64,000 nt of DNA from Verrucomicrobiia bacterium (GCA_019634635.1 JAHCBB010000025.1:1-64000), one strand, 5' to 3'; positions 25,656 to 35,406 are shown, counted from the first letter of the stretch. Notes: generated by a model not told the origin, from the sequence alone. Translations and numbers: made by a program.

Positions 25656-26510
25656 GTGGTGAACGCGTTCATTGTCCTCGCCGCCCTTGCCACCATTCCC
25701 GTTGCCATCGCTGCTGCTGAAGTCCGTGCGGCGCGTTCGGTCCATCTGGGGTATCCGGCGCCCGAGGGCCGGCTGTTCCATACCGAAATGGTCATCGAGG
25801 AGTCGGTCAACGGGAGTTTCTTCATGGCTTGCGGCTGGAACACCGGATACTTCGGCCTGCAGCAATTGAGCGGACCCGGCGACACCGTGGTGATCTTCTC
25901 CGTCTGGGACCCCACCGCCGGGGACGATCCCCGGGCGGTCGCATCGGAAGATCGCGTTGAGGTTCTGTACGAAGGCGACGGAGTCCGGATTCGGCGGTTC
26001 GGCGGTGAGGGCACCGGCGGGCAGTGCATGGCGCCATACTCATGGTCGCCCGGGGACACCAACCGGTTCCTGCTCCACGCCGAGGTTCAGGGCGACAAGA
26101 CGGTTTACACCGCGTGGATCGCCCGCGCGCCAGCCCTCAGCTGGCAAAAGCTGGCGACCTTCCGCACCCGCACGGGAGGCAAACCGCTCTCGGGATACTA
26201 CTCGTTCGTGGAGGACTTCCGTCGCGACGGCTCCAGCGCCAACGAAGTGCGTCGGGCACGCTATGGCAACGGCTGGGTGCAGTCCGTCCAAGGAGACTGG
26301 GTGGCCCTGACACGCGCCCGGTTCACCGCGTCCGGGGCCGAATGGGAGGCAAAGGAGACCATCAATGCCGGAATGAAGGATGGATGGTTCTTTCTCGCCA
26401 CAGGCGGCGACACCGTCCAATCCCTGCCGTTGCGCGCGGTTCTCGAGCGCACCCCCGCTGAACTTTCGCTGCCCGATCTCGCCACACCGCCCTCCGTTCG
26501 GGAACCGTGA
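25656..26510 (+). CDS. Exported DUF3472-like protein
   Basis: A 284-residue protein. A hydrophobic leader (VVNAFIVLAALATIPVAIAAAEV) is followed by ARSVHLGYPAPEG, then a beta-rich domain with MACGWNTGYFGLQQL, VIFSVWDPTA and TGGQCMAPYSWSPGDTNRFLL. This wording matches DUF3472 family proteins, probably carbohydrate-binding-like beta-sandwiches, with no catalytic residue apparent. The start is uncertain: GTG 25656 and GTG 25659 give a clean signal peptide, ATG 25560 would add 32 residues. The neighbouring lipoate ligase gene is convergent, with a 15-bp gap. Confidence 0.7.
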   Translation: MVNAFIVLAALATIPVAIAAAEVRAARSVHLGYPAPEGRLFHTEMVIEESVNGSFFMACGWNTGYFGLQQLSGPGDTVVIFSVWDPTAGDDPRAVASEDRVEVLYEGDGVRIRRFGGEGTGGQCMAPYSWSPGDTNRFLLHAEVQGDKTVYTAWIARAPALSWQKLATFRTRTGGKPLSGYYSFVEDFRRDGSSANEVRRARYGNGWVQSVQGDWVALTRARFTASGAEWEAKETINAGMKDGWFFLATGGDTVQSLPLRAVLERTPAELSLPDLATPPSVREP

Positions 26511-26525
26511 ATCGGGAACTGCCCC

Positions 26526-27272
26526 TCAACGCCTGAGGTTGTGGGCGTCGGAGGCATATTTCCCTTGCGCCAACTGCCGAACCCGCCCGGTCAACACGGT
26601 GTCCGGAACCAGCAGGTTCCAGCGGATCCCCGAAGTCTCCGTCGCCACGGTCTTCATTGAGATTTCCCAGGCCTCGCGCTCCAGCCCGGGCGGCGGCGGT
26701 TGGACGCTGCCCTGCAGGAGCAGTCCCAGGCGGTTTCGACGCTGGGCAGCACCCGCGATCTTCCGCCCGCCGAGCATGAGGTCGTGCCGCTCCGAACCCA
26801 CGAAGCACTCTCCCGGTCCACGCCGATCGCAGCACGGTGACAGGACGGTCTGAACACCCAGGGAAGCAAAGGCCGCCTGGATCCATTGGTGGACCCGGCG
26901 GTAACTGTCCACGGCAGGGAGTTCGTGCCAGGGATGACCCGGCGGCACCGCGACGCTGTACGTCCAGTCCCCGTCGTGCGGCACAATTCCCCCGCCGGTG
27001 GGTCGCCGGATCAGGGGCCGCAATGGAACCCGCGCCGCCACCTCGGCGTGAGGCTGGAAGTACCCAAAGGTCGCGCACGGCTCCGCCCAGCCGTACGTCC
27101 GGAGCACCGGATGCCCCAGCCGGCCGACCGCTTCCAGCAGGGCTTCGTCCCAGGCCATGTTCCATGCCGGTCCCCAGGCACCCGACGCGAGAAACCACCA
27201 CGGCTCCACTTCACCGCACACCGGCAGATGGAAGTCCTCCATGGAAGGGGCATCGGGGTTCAAACCTGCCAT
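26526..27272 (-). CDS. Lipoate-protein ligase A family protein
   Basis: A 248-residue BPL/LplA-LipB fold protein that would attach lipoate or octanoate (or a related acid) to an acceptor lysine. WNMAWDEALLEAV opens the family region, RRPTGGGIVPHDGDWTYSVAV is the substrate-binding loop, and HDLMLGGRKIAGAAQRRNR carries the catalytic lysine. It is shorter than E. coli LplA and lacks its C-terminal accessory domain; the biotin/lipoate-protein ligase annotation is therefore general. The ATG at 27270-27272 is four bases after the aldo-keto reductase stop; ATG 27242 is an alternative. The two genes probably form an operon. Confidence 0.8.
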   Translation of the reverse strand: MAGLNPDAPSMEDFHLPVCGEVEPWWFLASGAWGPAWNMAWDEALLEAVGRLGHPVLRTYGWAEPCATFGYFQPHAEVAARVPLRPLIRRPTGGGIVPHDGDWTYSVAVPPGHPWHELPAVDSYRRVHQWIQAAFASLGVQTVLSPCCDRRGPGECFVGSERHDLMLGGRKIAGAAQRRNRLGLLLQGSVQPPPPGLEREAWEISMKTVATETSGIRWNLLVPDTVLTGRVRQLAQGKYASDAHNLRR

Positions 27273-27276
27273 TCCT

Positions 27277-28458
27277 TCATGACTGGCTCAGCCGCTTCAC
27301 CGGCGCATCGTGGAACCGCGCATGCGCGTCCCGAAGGATCTCCGGAATGCGATCTGCAAACGGGCTGCGGGCGATGGCCTCGGGCAGACGGTCCCAGTCC
27401 ATCCGTGCCACATGCTCCCCGGGAAACCAGTGGTCGGCATTGCCCAGCATGTTGTAGCGGAACTTTGCCCATTCCGTCAGCTCCAAGGCCGTGGCGAAGG
27501 TGTAGATCCTCAGGATCTCCACCAGGTTGACCCCGCCGGGAACCTCCGAGAACTCGGGGATGCCCGACCACCACCGGCGGCACCAGTCGGCCCCATGCAC
27601 CCGTTCCAACTCCTCCCGCAGCCGCTGCTCAATCGGGACCGCCACCTCCGCGGCCCGCTCGTAATGCGGCAAAATTGCGAGATGCTCGTCGAAATCCGAC
27701 GGCTTCGCCGCGCCAAGCGACAGGGTGTGCACCTCCGGCCGTGCGAGGCAGTAGAGGTCGTTGAACTGCATCGGCGTGAGCGGTGCGGTCAGCGCCCGCA
27801 ACTTCGGAAGCTCGAGGTACAGCTTTCCCCCCTTGTCGTTGGGACTGATGATGAACAGTCCCATGTCGCGCTGCGCCGCCTCGGCCACGCAGGGACGGTT
27901 CAGGTCGTTCACGAAGTACCAGTGGAGGTTCACGTAGTCGAACTCGTCGCTGCGAATCGCCGCAGAGATGACGTCCGGTGTGGCGTGCGTGCTGAAGCCC
28001 ACGAACCTCACACGTCCGTCCCGCTGCAACTGCCGGCACACCTCAAGGCAGCCGCCCCGGCGCAGCGTCTCATCCAGGTGTCCCCGGTGATTGATCCCGT
28101 GGATGGACAGGAGGTCCACGTGGTCCAGCCCGAGGTGACCCATGGACTCGTTGAAGGTGGCCAGGAATTCGGCCGCGGTCGGCTTGGGCATGACCTTCGT
28201 CTGCACAAGCAACCGGTCGCGTGGGAACTGACGGAGCACCGGACCGAGCTGCATCTCCGACGACCCGTAGCCGCGCGCGGTCTCGATGTGATGGATGCCC
28301 AGCTCAACCGCGCGATGGATCGTCGCCTCCAGGTTGGCCTGTCCCACCGGATCCACCTGGTCCCAGGAGACATCCGACCAGGACTGCTGATACCGCATCC
28401 CCCCGCAGGAGAACACGGGCATCTGCAGGCGGGTCCGACCGAAACGGCGGTAGCGCAT
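27277..28458 (-). CDS. Aldo/keto reductase family protein
   Basis: A 393-residue protein with an N-terminal TIM-barrel AKR domain. GIHHIETARGYGSSE has the catalytic Tyr, VQTKVMPK the Lys, and LLSIHGINHRG the His. GFSTHATPDVISAAI and the Asn/Ser-Pro-Asn region (FIISPNDKGG) follow. The C-terminal part from about residue 275 (WSGIPEFSEVPGGVNLVEIL...RYNMLGNADHWFPG) extends the usual barrel and lacks an obvious Fe-S Cys pattern. Its substrate is unknown. The ATG at 28458 gives MRYRRFGRTRL, the normal AKR opening; the frame continues 20 residues upstream to 28518. Confidence 0.88.
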   Translation of the reverse strand: MRYRRFGRTRLQMPVFSCGGMRYQQSWSDVSWDQVDPVGQANLEATIHRAVELGIHHIETARGYGSSEMQLGPVLRQFPRDRLLVQTKVMPKPTAAEFLATFNESMGHLGLDHVDLLSIHGINHRGHLDETLRRGGCLEVCRQLQRDGRVRFVGFSTHATPDVISAAIRSDEFDYVNLHWYFVNDLNRPCVAEAAQRDMGLFIISPNDKGGKLYLELPKLRALTAPLTPMQFNDLYCLARPEVHTLSLGAAKPSDFDEHLAILPHYERAAEVAVPIEQRLREELERVHGADWCRRWWSGIPEFSEVPGGVNLVEILRIYTFATALELTEWAKFRYNMLGNADHWFPGEHVARMDWDRLPEAIARSPFADRIPEILRDAHARFHDAPVKRLSQS

Positions 28459-28772
28459 GGGCAAGGGTGAGGGCAGGACGGGGGGCTCAATCCAGCCCGC
28501 AATTCGCCGACCCATCATCGCGGAGCCGCGCGCGGCCGCGGGCCCCCAACTGCCGCCAGGTGGAGGATTTGCTTTCCATTGGGAAGCGCGGGCGGCTCAC
28601 GAGCCGTCAGCAGGTGGGCTCTCCGCCACTCCGATCCCCGGTCACGCAAAGGGTGCGCCAGAACCGTCACACAACAGGCCCGCCGCCGGTGCCATCGCTC
28701 AGAAGGGAGAAGTCCCCATCCGAGAGCAAGGGTTGCTCGCATTTTTGGGATGGTGCCGTTAAGAAGCCAGGC
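28459..28772. other. Gene-free divergent region before the heme-binding protein gene
   Basis: No gene is supported. It contains a 12-bp palindrome, GCCGCGCGCGGC (28525-28536), and a tight inverted repeat CGGCTC-AC-GAGCCG (28593-28606), either of which could be an operator for the divergent genes. A loose promoter-like TTGCTC occurs near 28735. No further signal is seen. Confidence 0.35.
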
Positions 28773-31700
28773 ATGTCCCACCTGCGAGCATGGGTTGCGT
28801 GGCTGCTGGTCGCCCCGGGCATGGCGGCGTCGTTTCCAGCGCCTTACGACACGGACCCGCCAGGCCATGTTCCGATCGCGGCTGAGGCCGCGGCTGCGAC
28901 GTTTCGGATGCCCGAGGGTTTCGAGGTGACCGTGTTCGCCTCCGAACCTGACGTCCGCCAGCCCATCGCGATGACGACGGATCCGCGGGGGCGGCTCTGG
29001 GTGGTCGAGAACTACACCTACGCCGACGCGCGGGTGGGATTCGCCACCAACCTCAGCGACCGGATCCTGATTCTTTCCGATACCAATCACGACGGCCGGT
29101 TCGATCATCGGACGGTTTTCTGGGACTCCGGGAAAATCGTCACCAGCGCAGAACCCGGCCTGGGTGGGGTGTTCGTCATGGCACCACCACACCTCCTGTT
29201 CATCCCGGACCGGAATGGTGACGACGTGCCCGACGGGGAACCGGAAGTGGTGCTCGACGGGTTCCACACCACGAACGGCAGCCGGCACACGTTTGCCAAC
29301 GGCCTCAAGTGGGGCCCCGACGGCTGGCTCTGGGGCCGGGTGGGCATCTCCAGCACGGCGCGAGCCGGGGTGCCCGGGACCCCCGAAGCGGACCGTGTCC
29401 TCATGGCCGGCGGTATCTGGCGGTACCATCCCGGACGCCGGGTGATCGAGGCGGTCGCCCAGGGCACGACGAACCCCTGGGGTCTGGACTGGAACGACGT
29501 CGGGGAACCCTTTTTCATCAATACCGTCATCGGGCACCTCTGGCATGCGATCCCTGGAGCCCACTTCGAACGGATGTACGGCGACGATCCGGATCCCCAC
29601 AGCTACGACCTGATTCCCCAGCATGCCGACCACTTTCATTTCGACACCGGGGCCGGCTGGACGGAGTCGCGTGCGGCCCGGGACGGGAGCGCCTTTGCCA
29701 CCGGCAGCGACGCCCTTGGGGGCGGCCACGCCCACTCGGGCCTGATGATTTACCTGGGTGCAAACTGGCCCACCCGATATCGAGACCGCCTCTTCACGAT
29801 CAACCTCCACGGGCGGCGGGTGAACGAGGAGCGGCTCGAGCGGCTGGGTCCGGGATATGTGGGACGCCATGAGCCGGACGTCCTGCGCGTGGGCGATCCG
29901 TGGTTTCGGGGCATTGATCTGCTGTACGGCCCCGACGGTGGCGTCTTCATCTCGGACTGGTCCGACACGGGGGAATGTCACGATCAGGACGGCATCCATC
30001 GCAACTCCGGCCGGATCTACAAGGTGACCCATGGGAAGCCGGAACGGCCGGTGCATGCGGACCTCACGCGGCTCGACGAAGGTACACTGGTCGCGCTGCT
30101 CACCGATTCCAACGAATGGCTGGCCCGCCAGGCGCGCCGGGTGCTGGCCGACAGGAATTGGACCACAACGTCGCCACGTCTCTCCGCGGAGCTCCGCGAG
30201 CGCTTCGGCGTCCAGAAGACAGCGCCGGCGCGGCTGCGCGTGCTTTGGGCACTGCACACCGTGGGCGGCACGAGTCCGGAATGGCTGCTGGAGCGGCTCG
30301 GTGGAAGCACTCGGGACCCGGACGAATACGTCCGGAGCTGGGCGGTGCGGCTGCTCGCCGATGAGGTGTGGCCACGCGGTGCCTCCCCCGCCCCGGCGGC
30401 GATTCAGCGGCAGTCGACGGAGGCCTTCGTCCGGCTGGTTTCCGAGGAGGACGCCTCATCCATCGTCCGGATCTATCTGGCTTCGTCGCTTCGCAATCTC
30501 CCGTTGGACGACCGGTCCCGGCTGGCCGACGCCCTGGTGCGGGACCCACGCAACCTTGGCGATCACAACCTCGACTTCCTGATCTGGTACGGGATCGAGG
30601 ACCTGGTGGCGGCACGCCCGGACCTGGCGGTGGACCTGGCCATGGGCAGCCGGTATCCACGAATCCGCAGGAACGTGGCCCGCTGGCTAGGCGAAGAGAT
30701 CGAGCGCCGGCCGGAAGCGCTCGCCGCGCTGCTGGACCGGGGCGCACGGGCACCGGCGGGGTCTGCCGCCGACATCACCTCGGGACTGGCCCAGTCACTG
30801 CGCGGATGGCGCCGGGCGACGCCTCCGGCGTCGTGGACGGCATTCGCGGCGCAGGCCGCGGCGCTGGACGATTCCGCCCATCATGACCGGTTGCGTGACC
30901 TCAGCCTGTTGTTCGGAGACGGACGCGCGCTGGACGATTTGCGGGAACTGGCCTTTCAGGACGGCGAGGCGTCCCCCGCGCGGATCGCCGCACTGCAATC
31001 GTTGATCGAGAACCGCCCGCCAGGACTGGATGCCCTGCTGCGGCGGGCCACCAACGACGCGGTCCTGCGCACGCCTGCCGTGGTGGCGCTCATCGGACAG
31101 GGCGATGCGGGCGCGGCCCGGCTCGCCATCGAGCGCTACCGGTGGTCTTCCGCCGCGGAACGATCGGCGTTTCTCGCCGCCCTGGCCTCGCGTCCCTCGG
31201 GTGCGGTGACGTTGCTGGATGCCGTGGCCGCCGAACAGGTCCCACCTGCGGACCTCACGCCATTTCTCGCCCGACAAATCCAGAGCCTGCTGGACCCCGC
31301 GATCACGCAACGGCTTGGGGAGATCTGGGGCACCGTGCGGGTTTCAGATGCCGACCGTCGAACGGTCATCGAGCGGATGCGAACCACCTTCGGATCGGAG
31401 CATCTTGCCACGGCCGACCTTTCCCGCGGACGGAGCACCTTCCGCCAGCTCTGCGCCCCATGCCACCGACTGTACGGAGAAGGCTCGGAGGTGGGGCCCG
31501 ACCTGACCGGCTCCGGAAGGGCGCAGCTCGATTACCTGTTGGAGAATCTCGTGGACCCCAGTGCCGTGGTTCCCGCGGATTACCGAATGACCGTGGTCAC
31601 CCTCCGCGACGGTCGCGTCCTGAACGGCCTCCTTCGTCAGCCCACGGAACGGACCATCACCCTCCATGGACCGTCGGAACCCGTTGTGCTGGAGCGCGCC

Positions 31701-31838
31701 GAGATCCTGTCCATGGAGGTCTCCGACCAGTCCATGATGCCGGAGGGCATGCTGGAATCCCTGCCACCTGAAGAAGCGCGGAACCTCCTCGCCTACTTGA
31801 TGCACCCCCAACAGGTAGCCCTGCCCCTCGAGCCATGA
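28773..31838 (+). CDS. PVC-type membrane-bound dehydrogenase with HEAT repeats and CxxCH heme site
   Basis: A 1,021-residue secreted protein of the kind found in Planctomycetes and Verrucomicrobia. A signal peptide (about 1-20) precedes a six-bladed propeller (PEGFEVTVFASEPDVRQP, LWVVENYTYAD, GPDGWLWGR, GLDWNDVGEPFF, YGPDGGVFISDW). A HEAT-like helical section (about 420-860) follows, then a C-terminal cytochrome-like domain with C894-A-P-C-H898 and GPDLTGSGR. A covalently bound heme in the periplasm is expected; the substrate is not known, though such genes often sit with sulfatase or sugar genes. The ATG at 28773 is preceded by AAGAAG. Its stop overlaps the next start (ATGA). Confidence 0.93.
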   Translation: MSHLRAWVAWLLVAPGMAASFPAPYDTDPPGHVPIAAEAAAATFRMPEGFEVTVFASEPDVRQPIAMTTDPRGRLWVVENYTYADARVGFATNLSDRILILSDTNHDGRFDHRTVFWDSGKIVTSAEPGLGGVFVMAPPHLLFIPDRNGDDVPDGEPEVVLDGFHTTNGSRHTFANGLKWGPDGWLWGRVGISSTARAGVPGTPEADRVLMAGGIWRYHPGRRVIEAVAQGTTNPWGLDWNDVGEPFFINTVIGHLWHAIPGAHFERMYGDDPDPHSYDLIPQHADHFHFDTGAGWTESRAARDGSAFATGSDALGGGHAHSGLMIYLGANWPTRYRDRLFTINLHGRRVNEERLERLGPGYVGRHEPDVLRVGDPWFRGIDLLYGPDGGVFISDWSDTGECHDQDGIHRNSGRIYKVTHGKPERPVHADLTRLDEGTLVALLTDSNEWLARQARRVLADRNWTTTSPRLSAELRERFGVQKTAPARLRVLWALHTVGGTSPEWLLERLGGSTRDPDEYVRSWAVRLLADEVWPRGASPAPAAIQRQSTEAFVRLVSEEDASSIVRIYLASSLRNLPLDDRSRLADALVRDPRNLGDHNLDFLIWYGIEDLVAARPDLAVDLAMGSRYPRIRRNVARWLGEEIERRPEALAALLDRGARAPAGSAADITSGLAQSLRGWRRATPPASWTAFAAQAAALDDSAHHDRLRDLSLLFGDGRALDDLRELAFQDGEASPARIAALQSLIENRPPGLDALLRRATNDAVLRTPAVVALIGQGDAGAARLAIERYRWSSAAERSAFLAALASRPSGAVTLLDAVAAEQVPPADLTPFLARQIQSLLDPAITQRLGEIWGTVRVSDADRRTVIERMRTTFGSEHLATADLSRGRSTFRQLCAPCHRLYGEGSEVGPDLTGSGRAQLDYLLENLVDPSAVVPADYRMTVVTLRDGRVLNGLLRQPTERTITLHGPSEPVVLERAEILSMEVSDQSMMPEGMLESLPPEEARNLLAYLMHPQQVALPLEP

Positions 31839-33205
31839 ATCGGTTCGTCCATCAGAGTTCCCCACCGTTCCACCAGCTTGCCGCCTGGCTGTTGTCCGCG
31901 CTGCTGGGACCGGCACTGACCGCTGAGCAGTGGCCCCAGTTCCGGGGTCCAGGAGCCTCGGGAGTGGATTCCACCCGCCCGGCACTGGTCCATTGGAACG
32001 TTCCCGAGGGCGAAGGCGTCTTGTGGAAAACTCCGATTCCGGGGCTGTCCCACGCCTCACCCGTCATCTGGGACAACCGCATCTATGTGCTGACCGCGGT
32101 GACGGAATCTGCCGCGGCACTGAAGGTCGGCCTTTACGGTGACATCGGCTCCCTCAACGAGCGGGATCCGCATCAATGGCGCGTCGTCGCCCTTGACCGC
32201 GACGACGGGCGCATCGTCTGGGACACGCAACTGCACGAGGGAGTGCCCCGGTCGCGTCGCCATCCGAAGGCAAGTCCGGCCAACTCCACGCCGGCGACGG
32301 ACGGCACCCACATCGTGGTCCTGGCGGGCTCGGAAGGCCTGAATTGTCTGGGACGGGACGGTTCACGGATCTGGCAGAGGGATCTGGGGCCAATGGATGC
32401 CGGCTACTTCCGCGACCCGGGTGCCCAGTGGGGATTCGCCAGTTCCCCGATCATCCACGGAGACCGGGTGCTGGTGCAGTGCGATGTGCAGACCAACGCC
32501 TTCCTGGCTGCCTATGAGATCGCCACCGGACGCGAGCTGTGGCGGACACCCCGGCAGGATGTGCCCACCTGGAGCACCCCCACGGTGATCGAGGCGGGCG
32601 GACGAACCCAGGTGGCCGTCAACGGCTGGCGGGAGACCGCGGGATACGACCTCCAGACCGGAAGACGTCTGTGGCACCTGAATGGCGGCGGAGACATTCC
32701 GGTTCCCACCCCCATTCTCGCGGGGGACCTCATGATCTTCACGAGCGCCCACGGCGCTCTCCGCCCCATGCGTGCCATCCGTCCGGAGGCCTCCGGAGAC
32801 ATCACCCCGGCCGAGCCCGGCCAGACCAATGCTGCGATTGCGTGGGTGCATCCACGCCAGGGGAACTACATGCAGACGCCAATCGCAGTCGGCGATTGGC
32901 TTTGGGGCTGTGCGGACACCGGAGTGCTGACCTGCTTCAACCTCCGCACCGGGGAGATTCAGTACAGCGAACGCCTGTTGTCCGGTCCGGGCTACACCGC
33001 GTCTCCGGTCTCCGACGGCCGGAACCTGTACTTCACCTCGGAGACCGGGGACGTGATTGTTGTGGCAGTCCGCCCGGAGTTTTCAGTCCTTTCGAGAAAC
33101 CTGCTGGGAGAGACCTGCCTGGCGACCCCCGCGCTGCTGGATGGGGTTCTCTACTTCCGTACCCGGAATCATCTGATGGCCATTGGCAAACGCGGGGGCT
33201 CATGA
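31835..33205 (+). CDS. PQQ-like beta-propeller (BamB-like) secreted protein
   Basis: A 456-residue exported protein with a signal peptide (about 13-30) and repeated propeller blades of the PQQ/WD type. WPQFRGPGASG opens the domain, and blades are seen around LWKTPIPGLSHASPVIWDNRIYVL, VALDRDDGRIVWDTQL, CLGRDGSRIWQRDLG and YDLQTGRRLWHLNGGGDIPVPTPIL. No PQQ-dehydrogenase active-site Cys pair was noticed, so it is more likely a structural or binding propeller. It overlaps both neighbours as ATGA (31835-31838 and 33202-33205), so it is tightly coupled with the heme-binding protein and the acyltransferase. Confidence 0.9.
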   Translation: MNRFVHQSSPPFHQLAAWLLSALLGPALTAEQWPQFRGPGASGVDSTRPALVHWNVPEGEGVLWKTPIPGLSHASPVIWDNRIYVLTAVTESAAALKVGLYGDIGSLNERDPHQWRVVALDRDDGRIVWDTQLHEGVPRSRRHPKASPANSTPATDGTHIVVLAGSEGLNCLGRDGSRIWQRDLGPMDAGYFRDPGAQWGFASSPIIHGDRVLVQCDVQTNAFLAAYEIATGRELWRTPRQDVPTWSTPTVIEAGGRTQVAVNGWRETAGYDLQTGRRLWHLNGGGDIPVPTPILAGDLMIFTSAHGALRPMRAIRPEASGDITPAEPGQTNAAIAWVHPRQGNYMQTPIAVGDWLWGCADTGVLTCFNLRTGEIQYSERLLSGPGYTASPVSDGRNLYFTSETGDVIVVAVRPEFSVLSRNLLGETCLATPALLDGVLYFRTRNHLMAIGKRGGS

Positions 33206-34119
33206 GTCGCGTCCCATCGGTGACCCCATCGAACCCGGCTTCGAAGTGCTCCCTGCCCACCTTGATTGCGTACCGGGGGCTTCGGGGGCTGGAGCGCTTG
33301 CTGCCCCCGGCGCCCCTTCGGGGACTCCTCTGGCCGTTCGTGGCCGCCGCAGCGTTCATCCTGGCGCTGCGGATTCCCCGGACCAATGCCGCCAGGATCG
33401 CCCCTCTGCTGCGACCCGGATGCCCCGAACGGCCGTGGCAGTGGCGGCGTCTGGTGGGAAATCTTTACTTCCGAATGGCCACGTTCTGGCCGGACCGGCT
33501 GCGATCCCACCGATGGCGGGATCGCATGCGAATTGAAGGCCTGGAACCGATCCTGAAGGCGCGCGACGGTGGCACCCCGGTGGTCTTCGCGACCCTGCAT
33601 CTCAACACGCTGTCCCTGATGCGGTACCTGCTGAGGGCCCACGGAATTCCGGCGGCCACCCTGATCACCAATCCCAGCCGCAATGGGCTGATCCGGTTGC
33701 GGGACGAGGACCAGGACCGCGTGACCCACCTCGGGGGAATCCCGCACACGTTTCACACCGACGACCTGCGACAGGCGGTCGCCTTCCTCAAGTCCGGGAA
33801 GTGCTTGATGGTGGCCTGCGACCTCGGAAGTCCCAGATCCCTGAGACTGGCGACGCGCCAGGGGACGCTGACCGTGGCCCTGGGGGCCTTCCGGCTGGCT
33901 CAGGCCACCGGGGCTTTGTTGATTCCGGCCCTCACCCTGCAAGAAGACCCGTGGCGCTTCGTCACTCACATCGCACCACCCGTGGCCCTTCCTGGAAATC
34001 CGGAAACTGACGAGGCGTTCCGGCCGGCCGCCGAACAATGGATCCGGGAACTCCTGCCCCACTTGGAACGATTTCCAAGCCAATACGATCCGTTGAACAA
34101 GGGGGTCTGGACACCCTGA
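33202..34119 (+). CDS. LpxL/HtrB-like lipid acyltransferase
   Basis: A 305-residue protein of the lysophospholipid acyltransferase superfamily with one N-terminal hydrophobic segment (about 42-57). PVVFATLHLNTLSLMRYLL aligns with the catalytic HX4(D/E) block, but the acid is replaced: H133 is followed by S138. GIPHTFHTDDLRQAVAFLKSGKCLMVACDLGSP and IPALTLQEDPWRF follow the family layout. It would acylate a lipid or sugar at the inner membrane if active. The ATG at 33202 overlaps the propeller stop. A ketosynthase gene follows 24 bases on, a pairing also seen in aryl-polyene or lipid-modification clusters. Confidence 0.75.
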   Translation: MSRVPSVTPSNPASKCSLPTLIAYRGLRGLERLLPPAPLRGLLWPFVAAAAFILALRIPRTNAARIAPLLRPGCPERPWQWRRLVGNLYFRMATFWPDRLRSHRWRDRMRIEGLEPILKARDGGTPVVFATLHLNTLSLMRYLLRAHGIPAATLITNPSRNGLIRLRDEDQDRVTHLGGIPHTFHTDDLRQAVAFLKSGKCLMVACDLGSPRSLRLATRQGTLTVALGAFRLAQATGALLIPALTLQEDPWRFVTHIAPPVALPGNPETDEAFRPAAEQWIRELLPHLERFPSQYDPLNKGVWTP

Positions 34120-34143
34120 AGTCATTCGGATCAGGATCCCCGC

Positions 34144-35406
34144 TTGCCCGTGTTGGAGCACCCACCAAGTCCGATTCAACACCTGCTGGCCGAGCGACCC
34201 ATCGTCGTGACCGGCTTGGGCGTCTTCAGCGCGGCCGGACGGCATCCCGGCGATTTTTTTGAGACGCTCCTCCGGGGGGTGTCCCGGGCGGTCTCACAGG
34301 TTCTGGGATCGGCGACCATCGCAATCTGCCCGGCGCCACCGGTGGCGCTCTCCGGCGCTGGATTTCGCCGGGTCCGCACGATGGACCGGTCTGTGCAGAT
34401 GTCGCTCGCGGCCGCCGATGACGCCTGGGCCATGGCGGCGATGGCGGGATCCGGTCTGCGCCCCGATCGCCTTGCGGTCATCGCGGGCACCTCACGAGGG
34501 CCGGTCGGAAAATGTGCCGCCGCGACGCATCTCCCGGACCGGCGCCGAATTCCTCCCAGCCTCGCCCCAAACACAACCATTGCCGGGCTCAGCGGGGCGA
34601 TCGCCCAGGCCCTGGATGCCCGGGGACCCTCCTGGACCGTCTCCGCCACGTGCGCCTCCTCGGCCCACGCCATTGCGCTTGGCGCCCAGCAACTGCTCTT
34701 GGGACTTGTGGATGCGGTTGTGGTCGGGGGTGGCGAGGCCCCGCTGGATCCTTCGGTCCTGTTTCAAATGGAAGCCGCCGGTGTTCTCGGCTCGGATCCC
34801 GATCCCCTCCGGGCCTGCCGGCCGTTTGCCGCGGATCGAAACGGAACCGTGCTGGGCGAAGGGGCAGGGTTCCTGGTTTTGGAGACTCTGGCCAGTGCTC
34901 GAGGGAGGGGTGTTCCGCCCCTGGCGCGCCTCGCGGGTTGGGCTTTGGGTGCGGACCGGATTCAGCGCACCGGCATCAACGACGTGGCGGGCTGTACGGA
35001 ATCCAACATGCGGGCGTCGCTGCAAATGGCCGGGCTCCGGCCTGAGCACGTCGGGTACGTCCATCTCCACGGCACGGGAACGCGGATGAATGATCGGGAA
35101 GAGGCGCGTGCCATTCAGAGGGTGTTCCCCCAAGGGGTACCGTGCTCCTCCACCAAGCCGATGACCGGCCATTGCATGGGGGCGGCAGCCGCGTTGGGCG
35201 CCGCCGTGGGGATCCTCGCCATGCGCGAGGGGCACCTGCCCCCCAGCGTGAACTCACAGCCCCGGGATCCGGCCGCGAATCTCGACCTGATCGGTCCCCT
35301 ACCACGCGAGGCGCGTCCGGCCGCCGTGCTCACCAACGCCGCCGGGTTTTGGGGCACCAACGCGACCCTGGTCTTCACTGCCGCGGACGAGCAGACGTCG
35401 TCCTGA
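34144..35406 (+). CDS. Beta-ketoacyl synthase (FabF-like)
   Basis: A 420-residue thiolase-fold condensing enzyme. The catalytic triad is complete: C170 in SATCASSAH, H309 in HLHGTGT, and H343 in KPMTGHCMGAAAA with K338. GEGAGFLVLE and a GFWGTNATLVF ending match FabF/ketosynthase-alpha families. It would condense malonyl-ACP with an acyl chain; no ACP, ketoreductase or dehydratase lies beside it, so the product is unknown. The start is TTG 34144 (or GTG 34150); no ATG precedes the core. It is the last gene of the plus-strand cluster and ends 25 bases from the convergent giant gene. Confidence 0.85.
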   Translation: MPVLEHPPSPIQHLLAERPIVVTGLGVFSAAGRHPGDFFETLLRGVSRAVSQVLGSATIAICPAPPVALSGAGFRRVRTMDRSVQMSLAAADDAWAMAAMAGSGLRPDRLAVIAGTSRGPVGKCAAATHLPDRRRIPPSLAPNTTIAGLSGAIAQALDARGPSWTVSATCASSAHAIALGAQQLLLGLVDAVVVGGGEAPLDPSVLFQMEAAGVLGSDPDPLRACRPFAADRNGTVLGEGAGFLVLETLASARGRGVPPLARLAGWALGADRIQRTGINDVAGCTESNMRASLQMAGLRPEHVGYVHLHGTGTRMNDREEARAIQRVFPQGVPCSSTKPMTGHCMGAAAALGAAVGILAMREGHLPPSVNSQPRDPAANLDLIGPLPREARPAAVLTNAAGFWGTNATLVFTAADEQTSS

